From Candidatus Merdivicinus excrementipullorum (GTDB lineage Bacteria > Bacillota > Clostridia > Oscillospirales > Ruminococcaceae), in the NCBI GenBank assembly GCA_018716725.1, contig DVJP01000058.1, forward strand, positions 1 through 38,431: a DNA stretch of 38,431 nt, read 5' to 3'. The position numbers and the translations under genes were made by a program. The notes beneath the pieces are model-generated. The model worked only from the letters and a program-made list of their open reading frames with translations. It was not told the origin of the DNA and made no database searches. Positions 1 through 8,098 of this stretch are shown here, in pieces. Each line of letters starts with the position of its first letter. Positions within the stretch are counted from its first letter, which is position 1.

Positions 1-20
1 GAACCCCTGTGCGGCGAAAA

Positions 21-1232
21 TTATTTGTTGTTGATGCAGGTGATGCCGGGAAGTTCCTTGCCTTCCAGGTATTCCAGGGAAGCGCCGCCGCCGGTGGAGA
101 TGTGGGTCATCTTGTCGGCGAAGCCCAGCTGAATGACAGCCGCAGCGGAGTCGCCGCCGCCGATGACAGTGGTGGCGTCAGCCTCGGCCATAGCCTTGGC
201 AACAGCCAGGGTGCCGGCTGCCAGGGTGGGGTTCTCAAATACGCCCATAGGCCCGTTCCAAACGATGGTTTTAGCTTCTTTCACCGCAGAAGCGAACAGC
301 TCCTGGGTCTTGGGTCCGATATCCAGGCCCATCATGTCCGCCGGGATCTTGTCGGAATCCACATAGCTCACTTCGATCTTAGCGTCGATAGGATCCGGGA
401 ACGCTTCCGCAACAGCGGTATCCACAGGCAGGAGGAGCTTCACGCCCTTATCTTCCGCCTTCTTGAGCATCTCTTTGCAGTATTCCACCTTCTCGTCGTC
501 AACCAGGCTCTTGCCAACTTCGTAGCCTTTGGCTTTTAAGAAGGTGTAAGCCATGCCGCCGCCGATAATCAGGGTGTCAACTTTGTTCAGCAGATTTTCG
601 ATAACGCTCAGCTTGTCGGAAACTTTCGCGCCGCCCAGGATTGCCAGGAAGGGACGGACAGGATCGTTGACTGCGTTGCCCAGGTACTGGATTTCCTTCT
701 GCATCAGGTAGCCCACAGCGCTTTCCTTGATGTAGTCGGTAACGCCGGCGGTGGAGCAGTGAGCGCGGTGAGCGGAGCCGAAAGCGTCGTTGACATAAAC
801 GTCCGCCAGGCTGGCCAGCTCCTCGCTGAACTCAGGCAGGTTCTTGGTTTCCTCTTTGCGGAACCGGGTGTTCTGGAGCAGAACTACGTCGCCGTCTTTC
901 ATAGCGGCCACAGCGGCTTTGGCGTTCTCGCCCACAACGTTGTCGTCGTTGGCGAAAACAACTTCCTTGCCCAGCAGCTCGCCCAGGCGGACAGCCACGG
1001 GAGCCAGGCTGAATTTTTCTTCGGGGCCGTTTTTCGGTTTGCCCAAGTGGCTGCACAGGATCAGGCGGCCGCCGTTTTCAATCAGTTTTTTCAGAGTGGG
1101 CAGAGCCGCGACGATGCGGTTGTCGTTGGTGATTTTGCCGTCCTTCATGGGGACGTTAAAGTCACAGCGAACTAAGACTCTTTTGCCCTTGACATTGATG
1201 TCTTCCACAGTTTTTTTGTTGTAAGAGGTCAT
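21..1232 (-). CDS. pgk: Phosphoglycerate kinase
   Basis: Cytosolic glycolytic enzyme that transfers the phosphate of 1,3-bisphosphoglycerate to ADP. The 403-residue product has the usual family length. It opens with the N-terminal substrate-binding signature ([15 protein letters not shown], about residues 15-29) and carries the nucleotide-binding segments [13 protein letters not shown] (about 195-207) and [10 protein letters not shown] near the C-terminus. The start codon follows a GGAAGGATG ribosome site at a normal distance. It is third in a minus-strand series after trmL and degV but has its own consensus-like promoter at 1291-1319, so it is probably transcribed mainly alone. Assignment is essentially certain. 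Confidence 0.98.
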   Translation of the reverse strand: MTSYNKKTVEDINVKGKRVLVRCDFNVPMKDGKITNDNRIVAALPTLKKLIENGGRLILCSHLGKPKNGPEEKFSLAPVAVRLGELLGKEVVFANDDNVVGENAKAAVAAMKDGDVVLLQNTRFRKEETKNLPEFSEELASLADVYVNDAFGSAHRAHCSTAGVTDYIKESAVGYLMQKEIQYLGNAVNDPVRPFLAILGGAKVSDKLSVIENLLNKVDTLIIGGGMAYTFLKAKGYEVGKSLVDDEKVEYCKEMLKKAEDKGVKLLLPVDTAVAEAFPDPIDAKIEVSYVDSDKIPADMMGLDIGPKTQELFASAVKEAKTIVWNGPMGVFENPTLAAGTLAVAKAMAEADATTVIGGGDSAAAVIQLGFADKMTHISTGGGASLEYLEGKELPGITCINNK

Positions 1233-1290
1233 GTTTGTTCATCCTTCCCTATTCACATTTGATTGTTAAAGAGTAAACAAGCCTAAGATT

Positions 1291-1319
1291 ATTTTATCGC
1301 ATTTCCCAAAAATTTGCAA
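1291..1319 (-). promoter_or_regulatory. Sigma-A type promoter of pgk
   Basis: On the minus strand the -35 is TTGCAA (1314-1319) and the -10 is TAAAAT (1291-1296), separated by 17 bp. It lies about 60 bp upstream of the pgk start, in the AT-rich gap after degV. Confidence 0.7.
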
Positions 1320-1404
1320 GGGATTTCCTGCAAAATCCACCCAAAAAATCCACCGAAAGAGGCTTGCTTTTCCAAAAACTTCTCGTGGATTTCCGCCAAA
1401 AGGG

Positions 1405-2280
1405 TTAATGCCGGGGCCTGCCCCGGAAAATGACAGCCGCAACCTTGGGACCGGCGTTGATGCTGATGGCGGCTCCGATAGGCGCTTTGATCTCGCAGGG
1501 ATAGCCCAGCTCCTTTTCCAGGTCCCCCGCCAGCTGGTCCCCGTATTCCGGCGCGGAGCCATAGAGGACCACATAGGGCGTCTGGGGGATCATTTCGGCT
1601 TTTACCTTTTTAATCAGAGCCGGGATCACGGCCTTTTCCCCCCGGACCTTGCCGAAGGTCACCGATTCGCCGTCCTCAAAGGAGATGAGGGGCTTTAACC
1701 CCATGAGTTCCCCCACAAAGGCGGCGGCGCAGCTGACCCGGCCGCTTTTTTTCACATATTCCAGGGTATAGGGGGCGAAAATCACCCGGCAGCAGTTGAA
1801 CCAGTCCTCCAAATAGGCCACAATCTCCGCGGGCAGCATCCCCTTTTCCGCCTTTTTGGCGGCCTCGATAACCGGGTAGCCGTAGCCCATGGAATAGGTC
1901 TGGGAATCCACAATGTCGATTGCAAAATCCCCTTCCGCCTCCGGATGGGCCTCAAAGAACTGTTCCTTGGCCAAATGAGCGTTGCTGTTGGTGCTGGAGC
2001 CTTTGGCGTTGATGGATACATAGATCACATTGGTATAGCCTTCCCCGAAAAGCTCTTCATAAACCTCCGTAAACTGCATGGCGGTATACTGGGCGGTGCT
2101 GGGGATTTTGGGGCTGGACTCCAATATCCCGTAAAATTCCTCCGGGGTAAAATCCCGCCGTTCCACATAGCTTTGGTCCCCCACTGTAATGGAGAAGGGG
2201 AGAATCCGGATCTGGTGCTTTTCCTCCAGCTCCTTTGGAATATCGCAGGCGGAATCTGTGACGATTTTAATTTTTCTCAT
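1405..2280 (-). CDS. DegV family fatty-acid-binding protein
   Basis: The 291-residue product begins KIKIVTDSACDIP, the typical DegV start, and continues with a two-domain DegV layout. The TDSACD motif lies at about residues 6-11, the TAQYT segment at about 63, and SGRVSCAAAFVGELMGLKP at about 180-198. DegV/FakB proteins bind a fatty acid and present it to the FakA kinase for phosphorylation; which lipid this one binds cannot be read here, and no fakA is in the window. Two in-frame ATGs are possible, 2295 and 2280; 2280 is chosen because homologues begin there. It lies just behind trmL, so the two are probably co-transcribed. Confidence 0.9.
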   Translation of the reverse strand: MRKIKIVTDSACDIPKELEEKHQIRILPFSITVGDQSYVERRDFTPEEFYGILESSPKIPSTAQYTAMQFTEVYEELFGEGYTNVIYVSINAKGSSTNSNAHLAKEQFFEAHPEAEGDFAIDIVDSQTYSMGYGYPVIEAAKKAEKGMLPAEIVAYLEDWFNCCRVIFAPYTLEYVKKSGRVSCAAAFVGELMGLKPLISFEDGESVTFGKVRGEKAVIPALIKKVKAEMIPQTPYVVLYGSAPEYGDQLAGDLEKELGYPCEIKAPIGAAISINAGPKVAAVIFRGRPRH

Positions 2281-2303
2281 AGCTGTCTGCTCCATTCTTT
2301 CCT

Positions 2304-2825
2304 TTATTCAGCGTCCTCGTCCCAGCAAAGCCGGGCCAGACGGCCTTTTTGTTCCAATTCCGGGTATCCCCACTGGCGCAGGGCCTCATAAACGCCGATG
2401 GCCACGGAATTGGAGAGATTTAAGCTCCTTACCTCCGAACGCATGGGGATCCGGACGCAATCTTCCGGATTGTCCTTCAAAAGCTCCTCCGGCAGGCCCG
2501 CGTCCTCCCGGCCGAACACCAGGTACGCCCCGTCGGGGTACCGGACGTCCGAATGGGCCTTGCGGCCCTTGGTGGTGAAATAATAAAAGGGGCCGGGGTT
2601 TTTCTCCCGGAAATCCGCCCAGTTTTCGTAATAAGTAATGTCCAGCAGGCGCCAGTAATCCAGGCCCGCCCGCTTGAGCTTTTTGTCGTCCACTTCAAAC
2701 CCCATGGGTTTGACAATGTGAAGCCTGGCCCCTGTTACCGAACAGGTCCGGGCAATATTTCCGGTGTTCTGGGGGATCTGCGGTTCCACCAGAACTAAAT
2801 TCAACGTCAATGCAAACGCCTCCAT
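2304..2825 (-). CDS. trmL: tRNA (cytidine(34)-2'-O)-methyltransferase, SPOUT family
   Basis: Cytosolic SPOUT-class methyltransferase expected to 2'-O-methylate the wobble position of certain tRNA-Leu species with S-adenosylmethionine. All three SPOUT motifs are visible: EPQIPQNTGNIART near the N-terminus, YLVFGREDAGLP in the middle, and IPMRSEVRSLNLSNSVAI at the C-terminal knot. The open frame extends upstream to 2891, but a strong promoter (2863-2891) lies inside that extension, so the ATG at 2825 is taken, giving 173 residues. The ribosome site there is poor; a GAGGAG lies about 20 nt upstream, and an adjacent in-frame TTG is an alternative. The degV start lies 8-23 nt beyond its stop codon. 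Confidence 0.92.
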   Translation of the reverse strand: MEAFALTLNLVLVEPQIPQNTGNIARTCSVTGARLHIVKPMGFEVDDKKLKRAGLDYWRLLDITYYENWADFREKNPGPFYYFTTKGRKAHSDVRYPDGAYLVFGREDAGLPEELLKDNPEDCVRIPMRSEVRSLNLSNSVAIGVYEALRQWGYPELEQKGRLARLCWDEDAE

Positions 2826-2862
2826 TTTCAATTGGGCTGAGGCATACTCCTCATACAAGGAT

Positions 2863-2891
2863 ATTATACCAAATATCCGCCTGGGCAACAA
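2863..2891 (-). promoter_or_regulatory. Sigma-A promoter of trmL-degV
   Basis: Minus-strand TTGTTG (2886-2891), 17 bp, then a perfect TATAAT (2863-2868). It sits inside the upstream open-frame extension of trmL and so argues for the shorter trmL start. Confidence 0.8.
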
Positions 2892-2925
2892 GGGAAACCC
2901 GGCGGAAATTCACACAAATTTCATA

Positions 2926-2953
2926 TTTCACAAAATTTCACCCGCTGTATAAG
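2926..2953 (+). promoter_or_regulatory. Possible promoter of the ABC ATPase gene
   Basis: TTTCAC (2926-2931), 16 bp, TATAAG (2948-2953), followed 45 bp later by the ATPase start. It lies in a short stretch with repeated ATTTCA-like units (about 2906-2942). The match to consensus is moderate. Confidence 0.4.
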
Positions 2954-2998
2954 GCCATTTCAGGTGGGACAAACTATTTTTGCAGGAGGGATTTGAGG

Positions 2999-3739
2999 AT
3001 GGCTCTGATTCAAATGGAAAACGTTTGCCGCACATACCGGGCCGGGAACAACGCGGTGGAAGCCCTGCGGGGGATTTCCCTCACTGTGGAAGCCGGGGAT
3101 TTTCTGGCCATTATCGGCAGCTCCGGGTCGGGGAAATCCACCCTGATGAACCTGCTGGGCTGCCTGGACGTCCCGGACTCCGGCCGGTACCTTCTGGACG
3201 GGGCGGACGTTTCGGATTTGGACGAAATGGAACTGACCCAAATCCGCAGCCGGAAAATTGGGTTTATTTTCCAGGGGTTTCATTTGATCCCCACCCTAAG
3301 CGCCCTGGAAAATGTGGAGCTTCCCCTCCTTTACCGGGGGATTCCGCCGGGGGAACGGCGGAATCTGGCGGTAAGGGCCTTGGAAAAAATGGGGCTTTCC
3401 TCCCGGATGGAACACCGCCCCGGGGAGCTTTCCGGGGGCCAGCAGCAGCGGACGGCCATTGCCCGGGCCATTGCCGCCAGCCCTCCCCTGATTTTAGCGG
3501 ACGAGCCTACGGGGAACCTGGACTCCGCCACCGGCGCGGAGGTTATGGACTGCCTTTGCGCCTTAAACCGGGAGGGAAAGACCATCGTCCTCATCACCCA
3601 CGACCCCGCCGTTGCGGCCATGGCCCGCCGCACGGTGCAAATCCGGGACGGACGGCTCACAAATCCGGCTCAAACCGCCTGTTTTTCCGGCCGGGAACCA
3701 GCCCCCGGACATTGCAATAAAATAGAACAGAACCCTTAG
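2999..3739 (+). CDS. ABC transporter ATP-binding protein, MacB/LolD-like
   Basis: ATP-hydrolysing subunit of an ABC system, 246 residues. Visible motifs are Walker [10 protein letters not shown] (40-48), Q-loop FQGFHL (about 91-96), signature LSGGQQQR (144-151), Walker B LILADEP (164-170) and the switch His in THD (about 200-202). The spacing and the [15 protein letters not shown] segment fit the MacB/LolD/FtsE-like group, which normally works with a FtsX-fold permease. No permease gene is adjacent: upstream is the divergent trmL and 17 nt downstream is a mazF-type gene. The start follows an AGGAGGG ribosome site; the longer open frame from 2810 lacks support. Substrate and partner are unknown. 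Confidence 0.9.
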   Translation: MALIQMENVCRTYRAGNNAVEALRGISLTVEAGDFLAIIGSSGSGKSTLMNLLGCLDVPDSGRYLLDGADVSDLDEMELTQIRSRKIGFIFQGFHLIPTLSALENVELPLLYRGIPPGERRNLAVRALEKMGLSSRMEHRPGELSGGQQQRTAIARAIAASPPLILADEPTGNLDSATGAEVMDCLCALNREGKTIVLITHDPAVAAMARRTVQIRDGRLTNPAQTACFSGREPAPGHCNKIEQNP

Positions 3740-3756
3740 AAAGGAGCGACTTTACC

Positions 3757-4122
3757 ATGTCAGTCAAGCGCGGAGAAATCTATTACGCAGATTTAAGCCC
3801 CGTTGTCGGCTCTGAGCAGGGCGGGATACGGCCTGTGCTCATCGTCCAGAACGACGTGGGAAACCGATACAGCCCCACCGTCATCGCCGCAGCCATTACC
3901 AGCCAGCAGGGGAAGGCCAAACTCCCCACCCACATTGAATTGTCCGCCAATTCCTGTGGCCTCACCAAAAATTCCGTGGTGCTTTTGGAGCAGGTGCGGA
4001 CTTTAGACAAGCGCCGCCTGCGGGAAAAAATGGGGGAGCTGCCGGAGGACGCCATGCATTCGGTAGATTCGGCCCTGTCCATCAGTTTCGGCCTGACCCC
4101 CCGGAGAAGGTCCTCTACTTAA
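3757..4122 (+). CDS. MazF/PemK-type endoribonuclease toxin (EndoA-like)
   Basis: The 121-residue product closely matches the EndoA/MazF pattern of Bacillota: [19 protein letters not shown] at residues 5-23, RPVLIVQND after it, AKLPTHIEL in the middle and [13 protein letters not shown] toward the C-terminus. Family members cleave single-stranded mRNA at short motifs and are held inactive by a MazE antitoxin. No antitoxin-sized frame precedes it; the preceding gene is an ABC ATPase ending 17 nt upstream, so the two may share a transcript. The ribosome site is GAAAGGAG. A strong hairpin terminator follows at once. The fold assignment is firm; toxicity and any partner are inferred. Confidence 0.93.
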   Translation: MSVKRGEIYYADLSPVVGSEQGGIRPVLIVQNDVGNRYSPTVIAAAITSQQGKAKLPTHIELSANSCGLTKNSVVLLEQVRTLDKRRLREKMGELPEDAMHSVDSALSISFGLTPRRRSST

Positions 4123-4136
4123 GCGCGGATATTGGA

Positions 4137-4170
4137 CCGGGCAGGCGTTTTGGGCCTGCCCGGTTATTTT
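4137..4170 (+). terminator. Rho-independent terminator after the mazF-type gene
   Basis: A 10-bp GC-rich stem (CCGGGCAGGC with its complement) around a 7-nt loop is followed by TTATTTT, 15 nt after the stop codon. Confidence 0.85.
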
Positions 4171-4180
4171 CCGGAGATGT

Positions 4181-4213
4181 AAAAAACCAGCAATCCCAGA
4201 ACGGGACTGCTGG
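4181..4213 (-). terminator. Rho-independent terminator of the ferredoxin gene
   Basis: On the minus strand, an 11-bp stem with one mismatch (4187-4197 with 4203-4213) is followed by six T residues. It converges with the mazF terminator. Confidence 0.8.
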
Positions 4214-4242
4214 CTTCACTGTTTTTTCCAAACCGGGCAGAA

Positions 4243-4413
4243 TTACTCGGCCTGAGGAGCGCCGACAGGGCAGACGTTGGAGCAGTTGCCGCAGTCAATG
4301 CAGGTAGCCGCATCGATCACGTACTTGCCGTCGCCTTCAGAAATTGCGCTGACAGGGCATTCGCCGGCGCAAGCGCCGCAGCTGATGCACTCATCGTTGA
4401 TTACATATGCCAT
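4243..4413 (-). CDS. Small 2[4Fe-4S] ferredoxin
   Basis: A 56-residue clostridial-type ferredoxin with two CxxCxxCxxxCP clusters: CISCGACAGECP at residues 9-20 and CIDCGNCSNVCP at 38-49. All eight ligand cysteines are present. Such proteins carry low-potential electrons between oxidoreductases in the cytosol of anaerobes. The start follows a near-perfect AAGGAGGTG ribosome site. It is monocistronic, with its own promoter (4447-4474) and terminator (4181-4213). The strong signals suggest high expression, which fits a general electron carrier. Confidence 0.96.
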   Translation of the reverse strand: MAYVINDECISCGACAGECPVSAISEGDGKYVIDAATCIDCGNCSNVCPVGAPQAE

Positions 4414-4446
4414 GGGTATTACACCTCCTTCGTGTTCTCTGGTATT

Positions 4447-4474
4447 ATTGTACCATATTTTCTTTAAAAATCAA
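4447..4474 (-). promoter_or_regulatory. Sigma-A promoter of the ferredoxin gene
   Basis: Minus-strand TTGATT (4469-4474), 16 bp, TACAAT (4447-4452), about 33 bp ahead of the start codon. Confidence 0.75.
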
Positions 4475-4500
4475 GGTCTTGCGGAAATTTTCTTTCCAAT

Positions 4501-5361
4501 TTACTCGTCAAGGCCCGTTTTTTCCTCCCGATGGGACTTGCCGCCAAATTCTCCCCGGAGGGGCTTGACCTCCCGGCGGTTGTATTCAGCCGGGGCGGCG
4601 TCAGGCCGTTCGTCCAGCTGGACCTTCAGCGCGCCGGTTAAAAGGTTGCTGTCCACCACAACGCCCCGTCCATCGGGGGTTTGGACTGCCGCGCCGTTTT
4701 TGGGAGTGATCTTTAAAAGCTCCTCGTAAGCGTCCTGCTCATATTTTAAGCAGCACATAAGCCGGCCGCAGGCGCCGGAAATCTTGGTGGGGTTTAAAGA
4801 AAGCCCCTGCTCCTTGGCCATTTTAATGGAAACCGGCTGGAAATCCCCCAAAAAGCTGGCGCAGCAGAAGGGCCGGCCGCAGATGCCGATGCCTCCCAGC
4901 ATTTTGGCCTCGTCCCGGACGCCGATCTGCCGCAGCTCGATGCGGGTGCGGAAAACGCTGGCCAAATCCTTCACCAGTTCCCGGAAATCGATGCGCCCGT
5001 CGGCGGTGAAATAAAAGAGGATTTTGTTGTTGTCAAAGGTATATTCCACGTCCACCAGGTTCATCTGAAGCTTGTGGCGGGCGATCTTTTCCTGGCAGAC
5101 CCGGAAGGCTTCCTTTTCCTTCCGGGCGTTTTCCGAAAGCTGCTCCAGGTCCTTTTCCGTGGCGACCCGGATAATGCTCTTTAACGGGGCCACAATGCGG
5201 TCGTCCTCCACCATCTGGTTGGCAATAGTCACAGTCCCGCACTCCACGCCCCGGGCGGTTTCCACAATGACCCGTTGGCCTACGGGCGCTGTTTTCCCGT
5301 TGGGGGAAAAATAATAGGTTTTGCCGGTATTGGAAAACCGGACGCCAATAATTTCGGTCAT
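4501..5361 (-). CDS. ricT: PSP1-domain protein RicT (YaaT)
   Basis: A 286-residue PSP1-domain protein. The Ric complex of Bacillus (RicA, RicF, RicT) binds iron-sulfur clusters and promotes mRNA maturation by RNase Y. Family hallmarks seen here are the N-terminal GVRFSNTGKTYYF segment, the central LRQIGVRDEAKMLGGIG core (about 142-158) and two cysteine groups, CGRPFCC (about 160-166) and CGRLMCC (about 198-204), the latter followed by LKYE. The C-terminal tail is charged and variable. It follows holB by 25 nt in the darA-holB-ricT order also found in Bacillus, so co-transcription is likely. RicA and RicF genes are not in the window. Confidence 0.92.
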   Translation of the reverse strand: MTEIIGVRFSNTGKTYYFSPNGKTAPVGQRVIVETARGVECGTVTIANQMVEDDRIVAPLKSIIRVATEKDLEQLSENARKEKEAFRVCQEKIARHKLQMNLVDVEYTFDNNKILFYFTADGRIDFRELVKDLASVFRTRIELRQIGVRDEAKMLGGIGICGRPFCCASFLGDFQPVSIKMAKEQGLSLNPTKISGACGRLMCCLKYEQDAYEELLKITPKNGAAVQTPDGRGVVVDSNLLTGALKVQLDERPDAAPAEYNRREVKPLRGEFGGKSHREEKTGLDE

Positions 5362-5386
5362 AAAATTTAAAATTCCCTTTCTCCGC

Positions 5387-6364
5387 TTACAAGGCCCGGG
5401 CTTCCATCACTGTTTTCAGCCTGGCTCCCAGAAGCGCCGCTGTCAGCGGGCAGTTTGCGTTGTATTGCAGGGCTTCACGGACCTCCCCGATAACGTCGTG
5501 CAGGGCCGCCGCCCGGATAGGCTGGATTCTGCGGGAAAGCTCCTCCGCGTCCGGGTCCCCCGGCGCAAAGGGCGCCGCGGCAATCCTGCCCAGAAGGCCG
5601 TCAAAATCGGAAAGCAGACGGCGCAGGCCCTCCCGGTCCCCGTCAAAGGGGGCCAGCGCCTCCAGCACGTCAAATTCCCGGCGGGCAGTCAGGGCTTTTG
5701 CCAGGGCCAGGGCCTGTTCATATCCCCGGCGGACGGAGTCCTGCTCCAAAAAGGCCAGGCTTTTGCCCAAATTCCCGCCGCCGTACCGGACGGCCCGCCA
5801 AAGCTCCTCCCCTTCCAATCCGGGAAGCCGTTCTTTCAGCCATCCGGCCGCCTCTTCAGCGGAAACGCCGAAGAGTTCCAGCGTCACGCACCGGGAAACG
5901 ATAGTCTCCGGCAAAGCCCGGCGGCTTTTTGCCGTCAGCAGAAATACGGCGTATGGCGGCGGCTCCTCCAGCACCTTTAACAGGGCGTTGGCGGCGGCCA
6001 GGTTCATATCGTCCGCGTCCTCAATAAGGACCACCCGCCAATCCGACTCATTGGGGCGGATAAACACATCCTCCCGCATGGCCCGAACCTGTTCCACCAA
6101 AATCGCCGTCTTGTCCCCGGGCTTTTTCACCACGGAAAAATCCGGATGGGCATTCTTTAAAAACTTGACGCAGGCGCCGCAGCGGCCGCAGGGTTTCGGC
6201 CCGCCGCCGCATAAAAGCGCCTGCGCAAAAATCCGGGCTAAGGTTTTCTTTCCAAGCCCTTGGGCCCCGCAGAGCAGGTACGCATGGCTTGGCCGCCGGC
6301 CTTCCGCCGCGGCCCGCAGCATTCGGACTGCGGCGGAATTACCTTGGAACGATGAAAAACCCAT
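5387..6364 (-). CDS. holB: DNA polymerase III subunit delta'
   Basis: A clamp-loader subunit of the replicative polymerase, 325 residues. Seen are Walker A GAQGLGKKT (33-41), a four-cysteine zinc module (Cys52, Cys59, Cys62, Cys65) and LIEDADDMNLAAANALLKVLEEPP, in which the second half is the classic delta'/DnaX signature. The sensor-type SRC motif follows (TIVSRCVTLEL). The C-terminal collar domain is variable. It starts 5 nt after the darA stop codon with only a weak purine-rich ribosome site, suggesting translational coupling. Its place between darA and ricT supports the identification. Confidence 0.95.
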   Translation of the reverse strand: MGFSSFQGNSAAVRMLRAAAEGRRPSHAYLLCGAQGLGKKTLARIFAQALLCGGGPKPCGRCGACVKFLKNAHPDFSVVKKPGDKTAILVEQVRAMREDVFIRPNESDWRVVLIEDADDMNLAAANALLKVLEEPPPYAVFLLTAKSRRALPETIVSRCVTLELFGVSAEEAAGWLKERLPGLEGEELWRAVRYGGGNLGKSLAFLEQDSVRRGYEQALALAKALTARREFDVLEALAPFDGDREGLRRLLSDFDGLLGRIAAAPFAPGDPDAEELSRRIQPIRAAALHDVIGEVREALQYNANCPLTAALLGARLKTVMEARAL

Positions 6365-6369
6365 CCGGC

Positions 6370-6693
6370 TTAAAGCTTCTCAAAACGCTGGACGTCGGTG
6401 ACGATAATAGTCGCGCCGCCCACGGTCACTTCCACCGGGAAGGGGGTATAAGAGCCCAGGCCGTAGCCTGCGGAGGAAGACACCATCTGTTTGCGTTTTT
6501 TGGAATGGTCGGCGATAATGCTGATGACCCGATCCACATTCTCATCCTCGGTACAAATCAGGAAGGTGGTGTTGCCGGCCATCAGGAAACCGCCGGTAGA
6601 CGCGAGCTTGGTAGCAAAGAACCCGTTCTGGGTCAAAGCGCCGGAAACAGAAGAGCTGTCGTCGCTGCTGACAATGGCGTAAATAAGTTTCAT
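6370..6693 (-). CDS. darA: Cyclic-di-AMP receptor, PII-like (DarA/PstA, YaaQ)
   Basis: A 107-residue PII-like protein that binds cyclic di-AMP in related Bacillota. The N-terminal KLIYAIVSSDDSSSVSGAL, the TKLASTGGFLMAGNTT loop (about 28-43) and the C-terminal GGATIIVTDVQRFEKL match the family well. Homologues form trimers in the cytosol; their downstream partner is not generally known. A perfect AAGGAGG precedes the ATG. It lies 49 nt downstream of the decarboxylase-like gene and just ahead of holB, as in Bacillus, but tmk and yaaR, which usually lie in this cluster, are absent here. Confidence 0.94.
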   Translation of the reverse strand: MKLIYAIVSSDDSSSVSGALTQNGFFATKLASTGGFLMAGNTTFLICTEDENVDRVISIIADHSKKRKQMVSSSAGYGLGSYTPFPVEVTVGGATIIVTDVQRFEKL

Positions 6694-6742
6694 ACAAGAG
6701 GCCTCCTTTGTAAGTATCCTGCAAGCCCAATGGCTTATGTTA

Positions 6743-8098
6743 TTATTTTACCACTTTCAGAGAAAAATTACCACTGTTTTTCAGAAGTTTTTTTTCATTT
6801 TCCCCGATTCGTTCTCCGGCGGCCGCCACCGGAATGGCCGGCGGGCAGGTGATGACGCTTTCGGCGGCGATTCGTCCCAGGGCGTCCTCCACCGGAATTC
6901 TCTCCCAGGGGGAGAATTCCGCCTGGCGCAGGGTCAGAACCGGCTTCGGGCAGGGCTTCTCCGGCCCGTAGGGGATAGGCGCGCCGGGGACAAAGCCGGA
7001 AAAGGCCTCTTCCAGCCGGGCAAAATCCCTTTCCGGGGTCTGGGGGGAAACCATGAGGATGATTTTCCCGCCTCCGGCAAACTCCGGCTCCATTTGATTC
7101 TCCCGGAGGAACGCCGCCATTTTTTCATGGGTCCAGCCGCATTTCTGGCAGTCTATGGTGATTTTGGCCGGGTCCTCCTTCCAGGGCAGAAGGGAAACGC
7201 CCCTTTCCCGGAGAACCCCTTCCGTTTTGGAAACCCGCATGCACATGGCCGCAAAATCCTCCCGGGCCTGCCCCGCCAAATAGGCGTTGCACAAATCCAG
7301 AGAGGCAAGGATCAAATAGGAGGGGCTTGTGGAGCCAAAGAGGGCCATATTGGCCTTCAGGGTCTCTTTTGGGATGTCCAGATTGCAGTGCAGGTACCCG
7401 CCGCCGGTGAGGACGGGAAGGGTTTTGTGGGCGCTGTCGCAGCAAAGGTCCGCTCCCAAGGTCATGGGGTGCTTATCCTCCGGCAGAAAGCGCAGATGGG
7501 CTCCGTGGGCGTTGTCGACTAACAGGATGCCGCCCCGTTTGTGCACCTCCCGGGCAATTGCTGCGATATCCGCCATGCCGCCGTAATAATCGGGGCTTGT
7601 CAGGTAAACGGCCTTTATTTCCGGGTCGGCGTCCATAGCGGCGGCAACCTCCCCGGCTGTTGCGGGCCGGAACAGGCCGTGTTCCCCGTCGTATTCCGGC
7701 AGAAGCCAGAGGGGCTGCCAATCTAAGAGAATGCAGGCCCGGACGAAGGCCACATGGCAGTTGCGCGCCGCCAGGATTTTTCCGCCCAAGGAGTAGGCGG
7801 TCCGCACCATGCCCAATATGGACAGAGTGGAGCCTCCCGCAGAATAGCAGGTGGATTTCACCCCGAAAAGCCCGGCGGCAATCTCCTCCGACCGGCCGAT
7901 GACGCCCTCCGCCTCAAACAGAGCGTCGGCCCCTTTGATTTCAGTGATATCCAGGGAAAAGGGCAGCTTCTCCCCGCCGGGAAGCTTAGGCGGGTTCCCT
8001 TTATGCCCCGGCATGTGCAGCCGGGAGACGCCGCTTTGCTCATAGCGGCGCAGAAAATCAAAGATGGGGGTATCCGGACTGGCGGCGTGCGGCTTCAT
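6743..8098 (-). CDS. Orn/Lys/Arg decarboxylase-family PLP enzyme
   Basis: A 451-residue fold-type I PLP enzyme of the aminotransferase-like decarboxylase group (YaaO/SpeA-like). It has HMPGHKG near the N-terminus, the LLVDNAHGAHL segment with the PLP-ring aspartate, and DSAHKTLPVLTGGG carrying the PLP lysine; a C-terminal Orn/Lys/Arg decarboxylase domain follows. The substrate (arginine, lysine or ornithine) cannot be decided. The ATG at 8098 has an ideal AAGGAG ribosome site that lies inside the preceding radical-SAM gene, so the two genes overlap by 41 nt and are surely co-transcribed. A yaaO-like gene also stands ahead of darA in Bacillus. Confidence 0.9.
   Translation of the reverse strand: MKPHAASPDTPIFDFLRRYEQSGVSRLHMPGHKGNPPKLPGGEKLPFSLDITEIKGADALFEAEGVIGRSEEIAAGLFGVKSTCYSAGGSTLSILGMVRTAYSLGGKILAARNCHVAFVRACILLDWQPLWLLPEYDGEHGLFRPATAGEVAAAMDADPEIKAVYLTSPDYYGGMADIAAIAREVHKRGGILLVDNAHGAHLRFLPEDKHPMTLGADLCCDSAHKTLPVLTGGGYLHCNLDIPKETLKANMALFGSTSPSYLILASLDLCNAYLAGQAREDFAAMCMRVSKTEGVLRERGVSLLPWKEDPAKITIDCQKCGWTHEKMAAFLRENQMEPEFAGGGKIILMVSPQTPERDFARLEEAFSGFVPGAPIPYGPEKPCPKPVLTLRQAEFSPWERIPVEDALGRIAAESVITCPPAIPVAAAGERIGENEKKLLKNSGNFSLKVVK

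Noticed and set aside
9-539. Plus-strand open frame across pgk
   Set aside because: It lies antisense to a certain gene, its composition follows the pgk codons and it has no ribosome site.
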